A stretch of 8,685 bases of DNA from RGIG5057 sp036653755 (lineage in GTDB: Bacteria; Bacillota; Clostridia; TANB77; CAG-465): assembly GCA_036653755.1 (NCBI GenBank), contig JAVVTJ010000046.1:1-8685 (forward strand), in the 5' to 3' direction. The notes under the pieces were generated by a model. That model ran no database searches. It had not been told where the DNA came from and saw nothing but the letters and a program-made list of their open reading frames with translations. Below are positions 1 to 6,395 of this stretch, in pieces; the stretch's first letter is position 1; the number at the start of each line of letters is the position of its first letter. The position numbers and the translations under genes are program-made.

Positions 1-53
1 CAACTTTTTTTATCTTTTTTTGCTACTTTTGCCAACTAAAACTTTACTCATAT
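1..53. repeat. Left copy of terminal 53-bp inverted repeat
   Basis: The reverse complement of these bases equals 8632-8684 base for base; identity stops at position 54. Read on the minus strand, the repeat contains the end of a small reading frame (MSKVLVGKSSKKR then stop), the same tail as the 27-codon ORF at the right end. It could be a duplicated gene end, the end of a mobile element, or a repeat at which an assembly stopped. No transposase or target-site duplication is visible inside the window. Confidence 0.85.
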
Positions 54-68
54 TTTACAAAAAGAGTA

Positions 69-105
69 GAAAGCACTTATTTACAATTTGTAAATAAGTG
101 CTTTC
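69..105 (-). terminator. Rho-independent terminator after the hydrolase-like gene
   Basis: A perfect 18-bp inverted repeat (GAAAGCACTTATTTACAA and its complement, one base between the arms) lies about 40 bases past the stop of the minus-strand gene. On the minus strand it is followed by TACTCTTTTTG, a slightly displaced U-run. On the plus strand TTTT follows directly, so it may work in both directions and shield the gene from transcription entering from the left end. Confidence 0.75.
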
Positions 106-147
106 TTTTAACTTAAAAAGATGTTTTATGGTAAATTATTAACTATT

Positions 148-2574
148 TTAGAGCTCTGATAAAATATAATTAGCAAAAGCTCTGCAACATTCATTAATTA
201 CTTCTGCAGATGGATAAGGATTTCCACCTTTAAGAGTAATGATGTTAATAGCCTGATGAAGAATGTTAATCATACTGTTCTTAATACCACCTGATATATT
301 TGGTAAATTTTTGTAAAGATAGATTATATCATCTAAATAATACAAATACCTATTTACAATATATTGTGAATAATACATTGAAATTGAACTAGACAAAGGT
401 TTTTCAAAATTGTTCGTTTGTTTTATCAATTCAGCTATCTTGATAGAATCTGAATCGCAACAAATATCTGAATAATTAAAAGGAGAAATAAATTGAGAAT
501 TTAGTACCTCACCACTTCCAATAATATTATTAGCAACATCTTGAATATTTTTAGATGGATCACTAATGATAATAGAATTTACTTTGCCAATAGCAGTTGC
601 TAAATCTCCTCCCCATCCTGTCCAAAATTTAGGAAATAAAGTAATGAGGTAACCTTCGATTGTAGCAGCTAAATGAGGCAAATCAATAATACCATTTGAT
701 CCATCTGATAACAAATATTCTATTGAGTTCGATTGAAGATAATCACCATATGTCATCACAAAATTATATCCCGTTTCTTTCTGATAATTTTGAGTAAAGT
801 ACTCCATAAAATTAAGGTCTATTTCTCTTAAAGTCAGCTTCCATTGTGTATCATTATACTTCCAATATCTCAGAAAATCTAAAACTAGCAAAGTTACTTT
901 ACTAGAATTATTTATAGTTTCTTTTTTTACCTCTAAAATATATTTTACAGCATATTTTTCCATAATTTCAATGAGAGAATTAAAGAAAGTAATAGTTTGC
1001 TTTCCTACATTACTAAATTTTATTGGTTTTTGATACCTTTTATCAATAGTAGAAATAGCAGGATACTTATTGGAATATGCTACTCGGTCGAGATCCCAAC
1101 CATTAGGATACGGCAAGCTTATCTCATTAGGACGTTTTGTACTAAATTCAAAAAATTGATCAAAGTTCCAATTTGTTGGCATCTTAAATCCCATGTTACC
1201 ACTAAATCCTGTAGACATGTCACTCACAAAGGCCGTTAAAGCACCACTTGATGCTAACACTTGTGAACAAGCGTTTCTTGTAGCATAAATACCAACATTA
1301 TAAAGAGAGTCAAAATTTTTAACAATTTCACTGAAATAAGGAATAATATAATTTTTTATATCACTGTCTAATGTATCATAGTCAACAGCAAAATAAACTA
1401 TACTTTCTTCAGGTATTCCGTGTTTTCTAACAGCTTTTGATGCTTGAAGTGCATCATTTTTTGCTTCTGCTAATGTAAAATCAGCATTACTACTTCCATT
1501 TTTTTGATATATTGGAAAATACTTTAATCCAGAATCAATAATTCGTTGAAGTTCACCATCTCTTATTTCTTTAAAATTTCCACCAACTATATATCTACCA
1601 ACAATTTCGTATCCATTTTGCTTTAAATACATAATTTTATCGGAAGTAATTTCAAATCTAGTATCACTAGCTACACACGGCCTTTCAGGATTTCCTTTAC
1701 TTAGCATTAATGACATCCAAGTGTCTACGTCTGCATTTCCAGTTTCGGCTAACTTTAAATCTTTTTGGAAAGTCTTTACCACATTTATTAAGGTACTATC
1801 CCAGTTGTAGTTTGCAAATTCTACTCCGGAACTATAACCATTGCATATTAAACAATATTTTACCAAATCAATGGCTTTGTTTTTTTCATCAATAGTAAGT
1901 TTCTCTTGAATATCGGGTAATAGAGGCAGTTTTGATTTTGTTCCACTACCGAAATTACCAGTTGCATCCTGTGGAGAATACTTTTCAATAGCTTGAAGTG
2001 CTATAATTAAAGAATTATTCATTTTTCTACTATATATGCCATCACAAGGTGACAAACCTATATAGCTTAGGTACTCACGATTTAATCTTTGTTGTACAAC
2101 TCTTATCCGTACGCTGCCACTAGAAACTTTAACATATTGATTCATTGACATTAATGCTTTCATTACATTAAGATCTGCAATAGAAGTTGGATTTAATAAG
2201 CCAGCATCAGACTTTAATGATTCTATTGCACCAGCAGTACCAGCAAAAAAATGTTTTGTTATAGCGTTAGCACCAGTAGAATATCCTTTACACCATAGTG
2301 TACCTTGTATAATGCCATAGATATTGTCTTCTTCTAATGCATTATCAGCTTGTTTATTAATTCCATTTGGAAATCTTCTATTAAATGCATTTTCGGTGCC
2401 AGGACCAAAATTATCTGCAGTTGAAGTTATTCCTAATTCAATTTGAAATGCATGTAATAATCCATATATTGTTGTCCACCCAGTATTACCATTTTCAGGT
2501 ATTGGTGTAAAACCTGTTTTCTCTGTATAATTTTCATTGAGCCACTGTTGAGTTTTTAAAACCATTTGATCCAT
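148..2574 (-). CDS. Peptidoglycan-binding / DUF1906 glycoside-hydrolase-like protein, 808 aa
   Basis: This is probably a cell-wall-directed hydrolase. Residues 1-295 hold two tandem copies of a two-part module: a segment ending in DNFGPGT (about 54-60) or GNFGSGT (206-212), then a helical segment with CKGYSTG (95-101) or CNGYSSG (244-250). This resembles peptidoglycan-binding repeats. Residues about 303-505 match the DUF1906 (Rv2525c-like) TIM-barrel family: GRYIVGG at 326, YFAVDYD at 394 with acidic D398 and D400, GIYATRNAC near 428, and WDLDRVAY at 493. The order recalls Bacillus subtilis YbfG. Residues 525-808 are helical and unrecognised, with DLPHLAATIEGY (631) and WTGWGGDLATA (651). No signal peptide is visible. 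The ATG at 2574 is chosen because AGGAGG-type SD sits 7 bases upstream; the in-frame TTG at 2589 overlaps that SD. Catalytic activity is inferred, not shown. Confidence 0.88.
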   Translation of the reverse strand: MDQMVLKTQQWLNENYTEKTGFTPIPENGNTGWTTIYGLLHAFQIELGITSTADNFGPGTENAFNRRFPNGINKQADNALEEDNIYGIIQGTLWCKGYSTGANAITKHFFAGTAGAIESLKSDAGLLNPTSIADLNVMKALMSMNQYVKVSSGSVRIRVVQQRLNREYLSYIGLSPCDGIYSRKMNNSLIIALQAIEKYSPQDATGNFGSGTKSKLPLLPDIQEKLTIDEKNKAIDLVKYCLICNGYSSGVEFANYNWDSTLINVVKTFQKDLKLAETGNADVDTWMSLMLSKGNPERPCVASDTRFEITSDKIMYLKQNGYEIVGRYIVGGNFKEIRDGELQRIIDSGLKYFPIYQKNGSSNADFTLAEAKNDALQASKAVRKHGIPEESIVYFAVDYDTLDSDIKNYIIPYFSEIVKNFDSLYNVGIYATRNACSQVLASSGALTAFVSDMSTGFSGNMGFKMPTNWNFDQFFEFSTKRPNEISLPYPNGWDLDRVAYSNKYPAISTIDKRYQKPIKFSNVGKQTITFFNSLIEIMEKYAVKYILEVKKETINNSSKVTLLVLDFLRYWKYNDTQWKLTLREIDLNFMEYFTQNYQKETGYNFVMTYGDYLQSNSIEYLLSDGSNGIIDLPHLAATIEGYLITLFPKFWTGWGGDLATAIGKVNSIIISDPSKNIQDVANNIIGSGEVLNSQFISPFNYSDICCDSDSIKIAELIKQTNNFEKPLSSSISMYYSQYIVNRYLYYLDDIIYLYKNLPNISGGIKNSMINILHQAINIITLKGGNPYPSAEVINECCRAFANYILSEL

Positions 2575-2620
2575 GATGTAATCCTCCAATTTTAAATTTG
2601 TTTAAGTGTGTTTGTCAGTT

Positions 2621-2659
2621 TTAATACAAAAAGCTGCAAGGTGAACGTATGTGTTTCAT
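2621..2659 (-). CDS. 12-codon leader ORF (left copy)
   Basis: ATG at 2659 opens the reading frame MKHIRSPCSFLY and stops 46 bases before the hydrolase-like ATG. AAAGGGG lies 9 bases upstream of the ATG, a good SD. It sits in the 5' leader of the predicted transcript. It is identical to the right-hand copy only because the region was duplicated, so conservation is not independent proof of translation. It could be a regulatory leader peptide, a peptide signal, or a chance ORF. Confidence 0.45.
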   Translation of the reverse strand: MKHIRSPCSFLY

Positions 2660-2721
2660 AATTTAAAACCCCTTTCTATACCTAATTATTAAATTGGTAT
2701 TATCAATATAATTATTTAAAT

Positions 2722-2750
2722 AGTATAAATTATATTTGATAAAATATCAA
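2722..2750 (-). promoter_or_regulatory. Sigma-A promoter of the hydrolase-like gene
   Basis: On the minus strand, -35 TTGATA (2745-2750), a 17-bp spacer and -10 TATACT (2722-2727). Transcription should start near 2715, giving a leader of about 140 bases that carries a hairpin (ATACC...GGTAT, around 2679-2701) and the 12-codon ORF. Confidence 0.75.
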
Positions 2751-2764
2751 TAAAATTTACATAA

Positions 2765-2791
2765 TGCGACGATATTCGACAAAACTAGACA
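2765..2791 (-). promoter_or_regulatory. Three phased Spo0A-box-like sites (left copy)
   Basis: Read on the minus strand: TGTCTAG, TGTCGAA and CGTCGCA, with starts exactly 10 bp apart, ending about 14 bp upstream of the -35. The middle site is a perfect match to the 0A-box core TGTCGAA; the flanking ones match in part. One-turn spacing is typical of tandem binding by a response-regulator dimer. Binding by Spo0A is inferred. Confidence 0.6.
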
Positions 2792-2923
2792 AACATTATA
2801 ATATTTAGCATTAAGTATACGATACTTCACAAATTTGTATATATTATTATATTATTTAAAATTATAAGATGTAAATAACATAATAATATATATAATTTTA
2901 AATTTGCTTTATAAATTTTTTTT

Positions 2924-2984
2924 GGTATCTATTATAAATTAGATACCTCGTAAATTATTGTTATATAAATCATATAACAATAAT
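2924..2984. repeat. Two adjacent perfect palindromes in the central spacer
   Basis: GGTATCTA (2924-2931) is mirrored at 2940-2947 with an 8-base gap. Six bases on, ATTATTGTTATAT (2954-2966) is mirrored at 2972-2984 around a 5-base loop (AAATC). Neither is followed by a U-run in the right place for a terminator. They could be operators, cruciform sites or remnants of a mobile element. Confidence 0.6.
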
Positions 2985-3182
2985 ATATGTCTTTCTTAAT
3001 TCATCAAATTTATTTTTTCTATAAACTTTAAACACAATAAATTATTTAACGAATATTTTTTATAATTTTCATTAAATTTATTAGTTTTATAATTTGTATT
3101 AAATCAACACTTTCTTGCTAAGCCTTTTTTCGTTCTTTTAATGTAACAATCAATATTTGACTTTTTGTTTTTTACTTTCATA

Positions 3183-3221
3183 AATAGAATAAATATTTAT
3201 GTTATAATTTTTTATTCTATT
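3183..3221. repeat. 11-bp inverted repeat in the central spacer
   Basis: AATAGAATAAA (3183-3193) and its exact complement (3211-3221) flank a 17-base A/T-rich loop. No gene or promoter explains it. At this base composition chance is a real possibility. Confidence 0.45.
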
Positions 3222-3428
3222 AATTATTCTTTTTATATTAACTTCTATAAAATTTTAAAGAAATTAATATATACTATGAGAAATTTAATATAAAATATTA
3301 AGAAAAATGCAAAAGTAATGCAGCTTAAATAGATAAAATTATATCTAGAAATATTTATTTTTTTCAATTAATATCATAAATACCATTTTAAAATTATTAA
3401 TAACTTAGCTTTATATAATATCTGCTTT

Positions 3429-3455
3429 TGTCTAGTTTTGTCGAATATCGTCGCA
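3429..3455 (+). promoter_or_regulatory. Three phased Spo0A-box-like sites (right copy)
   Basis: TGTCTAG (3429), TGTCGAA (3439) and CGTCGCA (3449) start exactly 10 bp apart and lie upstream of the -35. The central site is a perfect 0A-box core. Position and phasing suggest activation of the promoter by phosphorylated Spo0A or a similar response regulator; this is inferred. Confidence 0.6.
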
Positions 3456-3469
3456 TTATGTAAATTTTA

Positions 3470-3498
3470 TTGATATTTTATCAAATATAATTTATACT
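3470..3498 (+). promoter_or_regulatory. Sigma-A promoter of the matrixin/lipoprotein operon
   Basis: -35 TTGATA (3470-3475), a 17-bp spacer, -10 TATACT (3493-3498). The predicted start near 3505 gives a leader of about 140 bases. In it ATACCAATT can pair with AATTAGGTAT (about 3519-3542, one bulged A), just before the SD of the leader ORF. Confidence 0.75.
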
Positions 3499-3560
3499 AT
3501 TTAAATAATTATATTGATAATACCAATTTAATAATTAGGTATAGAAAGGGGTTTTAAATT

Positions 3561-3599
3561 ATGAAACACATACGTTCACCTTGCAGCTTTTTGTATTAA
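3561..3599 (+). CDS. 12-codon leader ORF (right copy)
   Basis: Encodes MKHIRSPCSFLY behind AAAGGGG with a 9-base spacing, and ends 46 bases before the ATG of the matrixin-like gene. Too short for a domain; it has one Cys, and no hydrophobic or signal character. It has no codon run of the kind that marks classical amino-acid attenuators, so if it regulates, the mechanism is unclear. Same sequence as the left copy. Confidence 0.45.
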   Translation: MKHIRSPCSFLY

Positions 3600-3645
3600 A
3601 ACTGACAAACACACTTAAACAAATTTAAAATTGGAGGATTGCATC

Positions 3646-4275
3646 ATGAAAAAAATAGTAAGAAAAACAAAGACGATTTTAGCAATTTTGCTAGTTTCTA
3701 CTTTGATGTTTAGTTTTGGAACAACATCAGTTAGTGCTGCGGATAATGTTACAGGTAGAATGGGACCATACCAGTTATCAAATGGTATAGGATCTGTAAA
3801 ATACTATATAACTAATAGTATTCTCAATAATTCTATGGGTTCAACACTTGTTACATTGATTAATAATGCTGCTAATAGTTGGGTAAATACAGGATATGGT
3901 TATAATCCACTTTATATGAATAGAACTTACGATTTGTATTCATCTAATCTTGATATTTATGGAAGTACACAGATTATTGAAAGTTTTAATCGGGTTGATG
4001 TTTCATACTGGAGAGGTACATCTGCTTCATCCACAAGAGTTACACCACTTGATAGTAACTGGACATATTGTGAAATGATTTTATATGTCAGTATGCATGA
4101 TCCAAATAATTATAATAAACTTCAAAGGTCAATAGCTCATGGAATGGGGCATACCTTTGGATTGGATGATAACTATAATAACTCCAATAGTGTTATGTGT
4201 GATTTTTATCATGAATGCTATGTATATAAGCCGGGGATTATGGATCATAACGGATTAAATACCATATATGGTTAA
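3646..4275 (+). CDS. Secreted matrixin-like protein with degenerate zinc motif, 209 aa
   Basis: The N-terminus is a classic signal peptide: KKIVRKTK, a hydrophobic core, then SVSA followed by ADNV, with cleavage near residue 31-32. The mature part of about 177 residues looks like a small metzincin-type (matrixin or snapalysin-like) protease fold. It has a strand-rich start (GRMGPYQLSNGIGSVKYYI), a zinc helix IAHGMGHTFGLDD with H165, H169 and D175 in ligand positions, G172, and a possible Met-turn at SVM (M184). The catalytic Glu of HExxHxxGxxH/D is Gly166 (GGA, one base from GAA), so peptide hydrolysis should be lost or strongly reduced unless this is a base error. Three cysteines occur in the mature part. 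ATG 3646 is chosen with GGAGGA 7 bases upstream; TTG 3631 would place the SD inside the gene. First gene of a two-gene operon with the lipoprotein. Confidence 0.85.
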   Translation: MKKIVRKTKTILAILLVSTLMFSFGTTSVSAADNVTGRMGPYQLSNGIGSVKYYITNSILNNSMGSTLVTLINNAANSWVNTGYGYNPLYMNRTYDLYSSNLDIYGSTQIIESFNRVDVSYWRGTSASSTRVTPLDSNWTYCEMILYVSMHDPNNYNKLQRSIAHGMGHTFGLDDNYNNSNSVMCDFYHECYVYKPGIMDHNGLNTIYG

Positions 4276-4285
4276 GGAGCTACAA

Positions 4286-4978
4286 ATGATAAAAAAAAGT
4301 AATATTATATTATTAATAGTTTGTATTATTTTAGTAACGATTTGCAGCGGTTGTAGCTCAAACAAAGAGAAAAAAAGCCAAGACATTGAACAGCAAAAAA
4401 AAATATCTTTCGAAGATAATGCAATAAAAGCTATAGGTGAAGTTTATTCTTCTTGTATACCTGAAGATTTAATTTATGCAAAGTCTTACATATCACCAGA
4501 ATCTACTATAGATTTATCTAGTACAAGTGAAGTATATGAAAATTCAGATTTAGTTATAGTTGGTACTGTAACAGAAAAAATAGGTGGCAGAATGATTGAA
4601 GAATTTGAATATGCTGTATTATTTGGAAAAATGAATGTAGAAAAGGTAGTAAAAGGTGAATTTTCAGATAAACAAATTGAATTATATACGAGAGGTGGAT
4701 ATTGTACTATTCAAGAATATATGAATGCATTATCAAAAGAAAAAGAAGAAAAACTTGAAAGAATGGGATTTACTAATTTACCAGATGATGTGAAAAATAA
4801 TAATTATCTTGTATTTAATTATAAGTATGGAAAAAATTTTATTGAAAAACAAAGATATGTACTTATGTTGAAAAAAATTAATGATAAATACGTATGTCTT
4901 TCAAACTATGGCTTTTTGGAACTCGAAAATAATGTATCAGTAAATAATTTGGATGATATTAACAGCTTGACAAATTAA
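4286..4978 (+). CDS. Lipoprotein of unknown function, 230 aa
   Basis: A lysine-rich start, a hydrophobic stretch (7-19) and ICSGC predict a lipid-anchored protein at Cys23, although Cys rather than Leu at -3 is unusual. A charged linker follows. The body contains VYENSDLVIVGTV (83-95), VEKVVKG (118-124), GGYC (137-140) and YVLMLKK (191-197). The order of these (A/D-x-VFVG-x-V, then KG, then a C-containing turn, then a second strand pair) resembles OB-fold NTR/TIMP-like domains. This is a visual likeness only; the rest is unassigned. The SD AAGGAG begins in the stop codon of the matrixin-like gene, 6 bases before the ATG, so the two are translationally linked. Lying next to a secreted metzincin-like protein, an inhibitor, partner or immunity role is possible but inferred. 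Confidence 0.8.
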   Translation: MIKKSNIILLIVCIILVTICSGCSSNKEKKSQDIEQQKKISFEDNAIKAIGEVYSSCIPEDLIYAKSYISPESTIDLSSTSEVYENSDLVIVGTVTEKIGGRMIEEFEYAVLFGKMNVEKVVKGEFSDKQIELYTRGGYCTIQEYMNALSKEKEEKLERMGFTNLPDDVKNNNYLVFNYKYGKNFIEKQRYVLMLKKINDKYVCLSNYGFLELENNVSVNNLDDINSLTN

Positions 4979-4989
4979 TACTTTAATAA

Positions 4990-5040
4990 CAAAACTCTGA
5001 TTTTACAAATGTAATTTCAGAGTTTTGCTTTATTTTTATT
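4990..5040 (+). terminator. Rho-independent terminator of the two-gene operon
   Basis: CAAAACTCTGA (4990-5000) pairs perfectly with TCAGAGTTTTG (5017-5027), with an inner TTAC/GTAA pairing and an AAAT loop, followed by CTTTATTTTTATT. It sits 12 bases after the lipoprotein stop codon. Confidence 0.9.
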
Positions 5041-5079
5041 ACAGATTTGCAATTTTTTTTATAATAATATAGTAAAAAT

Positions 5080-5119
5080 TGTCGAATAAATTTGATTTTT
5101 ATAAAGTGTATGATATAAT
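5080..5119 (+). promoter_or_regulatory. Promoter with Spo0A box upstream of the membrane protein gene
   Basis: -35 TTGATT (5092-5097), a 16-bp spacer and a perfect -10 TATAAT (5114-5119). A perfect 0A-box core TGTCGAA (5080-5086) ends 5 bp before the -35. The sequence is otherwise unrelated to the duplicated cassette, so this box is an independent occurrence. The start near 5126 gives a leader of about 120 bases. Confidence 0.7.
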
Positions 5120-5210
5120 ATAATAAAATAAGTTGTTAATTAGTAAAATTTAAAAATGACTAGAGTATTTACTTGTAAGATCAGACTTGTGCATATAAAT
5201 TAAATAGAAA

Positions 5211-5248
5211 GGAGGGAAGCGAGTTTGTTTACTCGATGAAAAGCAATG
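5211..5248 (+). promoter_or_regulatory. SD separated from its start codon by a small hairpin
   Basis: The only strong SD, GGAGGG (5211-5216), is 29 bases before ATG 5246, too far for normal use. Between them CGAGT (5220-5224) pairs with ACTCG (5231-5235) around a 6-base loop. Folding it out reduces the effective spacing to about 13 bases. An out-of-frame ATG (5236) directly abuts the hairpin and opens a 27-codon frame. The arrangement could tune or switch translation. Confidence 0.5.
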
Positions 5249-6394
5249 AAAAAAAAACATATAATTATTGTAATATTGATAGTAATAGTAATAGCATCTG
5301 TGTTAGTAATTACTATTAAGTTTAATGTAGAGAGAAAACTACTGATTACGTCGTTAAAAACAGAATATACTTATAGTTTTCAAAATTATTTTATTGATTA
5401 CAATAAAGCATACTTTTTTAAAGTACAAGTACCTTTATATATTATAAATAATGACTCAATTATGACATGTAATACGAAAATAGAAAATGGCAAAACAATA
5501 GTGTACACTGTAGATAATAAAAATAAAAGTGTAATTATAGAATATACAATATATAGAGATTATGAAAAGTTAAATAGAGAATATAAAAAAAATAATAAGT
5601 TTAAAGAAGTAACAGGATATGAAGATAAGCATGGAAATATAAAACAAGAAAAGACATTTTATGTATGTACTATAAATAGTAATAATGGAAGGGAATATAA
5701 AATATATTATGAAAATATAGAAGGATTTTACATAACTATAAATATAGTATCTAATAATTGTATACTTGATAATACTTATAAAGAACTTTTGGTTTCATAT
5801 GATATTGAAGAAGATACTTTAGAAAAATATACAGTAACAGCGAGTGATGGATATTATAATTTTAATTTTACTTCTAATTTTATTGATGAACAAACAGGAA
5901 AAAGTACTGAATTATATCTTAATTATAGAATTTCTGATATGTTTGAAATTACAGCAGATATACTTTCATATAGAAATAGTAGTAGTTTTATTTCAAATAT
6001 TAATAAAAATATACAAAATCGTACAAATACTTTAGTTTATACATTTGGTTCTCCATATAATATAACTTCAGAATCTGCAAAGGTGGATATACAGATTGGA
6101 AGTAATATAAAATATGTGTTACAAAAAGAATTTGATTCGGAATATAAATATGGTGATAACCAAAAAATATCTTTGATTAATAAATTAGAAGAAAAAGAAT
6201 TAGTATTAAAAAACGACAACAAAGTAAAATATTATAAAAGAATTTATGGAAATGAAAAAGATAGATATGAATATATTTATGCATATACTATATTAAATAA
6301 TTCTGTTGATTTTGTATTTATACTGTCTGGACAAAGAAATGAAGAATATACAGAAGAAAAATTAAGATATTTATTAGATTTTAATATGTTATAA
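5246..6394 (+). CDS. Membrane-anchored protein of unknown function, 382 aa
   Basis: I do not recognise the family. Residues 1-4 are MKKK, then an uninterrupted Ile/Val-rich segment (5-24) predicts one N-terminal membrane anchor without a lipobox, leaving about 355 residues outside the cell. The extracellular part is rich in Asn, Lys, Tyr and beta-strand patterns and seems to be two similar halves (about 60-190 and 215-382). Each ends with a charged Y-rich strand, a hydrophobic strand and an acidic helix (REYKIYYENIEGFYITINIV...YKELLVSYDI, and RYEYIYAY...VDFVFIL...EEKLRYLLDFNM). The paired-strand/helix layout recalls PsbP/Mog1-like lipoprotein domains, but that is weak. ATG 5246 is chosen because the hydrophobic anchor follows at once; the SD is unusually placed. 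It has its own Spo0A-box promoter and is followed after a few bases by a decayed gene. Confidence 0.8.
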   Translation: MKKKHIIIVILIVIVIASVLVITIKFNVERKLLITSLKTEYTYSFQNYFIDYNKAYFFKVQVPLYIINNDSIMTCNTKIENGKTIVYTVDNKNKSVIIEYTIYRDYEKLNREYKKNNKFKEVTGYEDKHGNIKQEKTFYVCTINSNNGREYKIYYENIEGFYITINIVSNNCILDNTYKELLVSYDIEEDTLEKYTVTASDGYYNFNFTSNFIDEQTGKSTELYLNYRISDMFEITADILSYRNSSSFISNINKNIQNRTNTLVYTFGSPYNITSESAKVDIQIGSNIKYVLQKEFDSEYKYGDNQKISLINKLEEKELVLKNDNKVKYYKRIYGNEKDRYEYIYAYTILNNSVDFVFILSGQRNEEYTEEKLRYLLDFNML

Positions 6395-6395
6395 T

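Larger units (their letters stand above)
2572..2793 (-). repeat. Left arm of 222-bp inverted regulatory duplication
   Basis: The reverse complement of this segment matches 3427-3648 with one mismatch (2579 against 3641, between SD and start codon). It covers everything from the Spo0A-like sites to the ATG of the hydrolase-like gene. Identity stops abruptly inside the coding region just after the ATG, and at the outer edge just past the phased boxes, so the regulatory cassette is the duplicated unit. Near-perfect identity in non-coding AT-rich DNA implies a recent copy event or ongoing gene conversion. Confidence 0.97.
2794..3426. other. 633-bp AT-rich non-coding spacer between the regulatory arms
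   Basis: I find no reading frame with a ribosome site, and no tRNA or known riboswitch, on either strand. The base composition is extreme, with very few G or C. It holds several perfect palindromes, listed separately, and long A/T runs. Both flanking promoters point outward, so nothing predicted here is transcribed through it. Confidence 0.7.
3427..3648 (+). repeat. Right arm of 222-bp inverted regulatory duplication
   Basis: Mirror copy of 2572-2793 (positions sum to 6220), with one mismatch at 3641. It supplies the phased boxes, promoter, leader ORF, SD and ATG to the matrixin-like gene. The unit ends at the ATG, so two unrelated proteins are driven by the same cassette. Confidence 0.97.

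Noticed and set aside
997..1239. 80-codon open frame on the plus strand opposite the hydrolase-like gene, and another at 1710-1895
   Set aside because: Both are antisense to a well-supported long gene, have no SD, and have composition expected of the reverse strand of its codons.
3157..3186. TTGACT with TAAATA 18 bp downstream in the central spacer
   Set aside because: Weak -10, no gene or structured RNA follows, and matches like this are expected in AT-rich DNA.
2794..3426. CRISPR array, tRNA or riboswitch in the long spacer
   Set aside because: No regularly spaced direct repeats, no cloverleaf and no conserved aptamer core could be found.
5156..5203. 15-codon ORF in the leader of the membrane protein gene, at first sight parallel to the 12-codon leader ORF
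   Set aside because: No SD precedes its ATG, so translation is unlikely.
5844..6222. Open frames inside the 382-aa gene (plus 5844-6035, minus 6037-6222)
   Set aside because: Overlapping shadows without SD sites inside a gene with a clear anchor and promoter.
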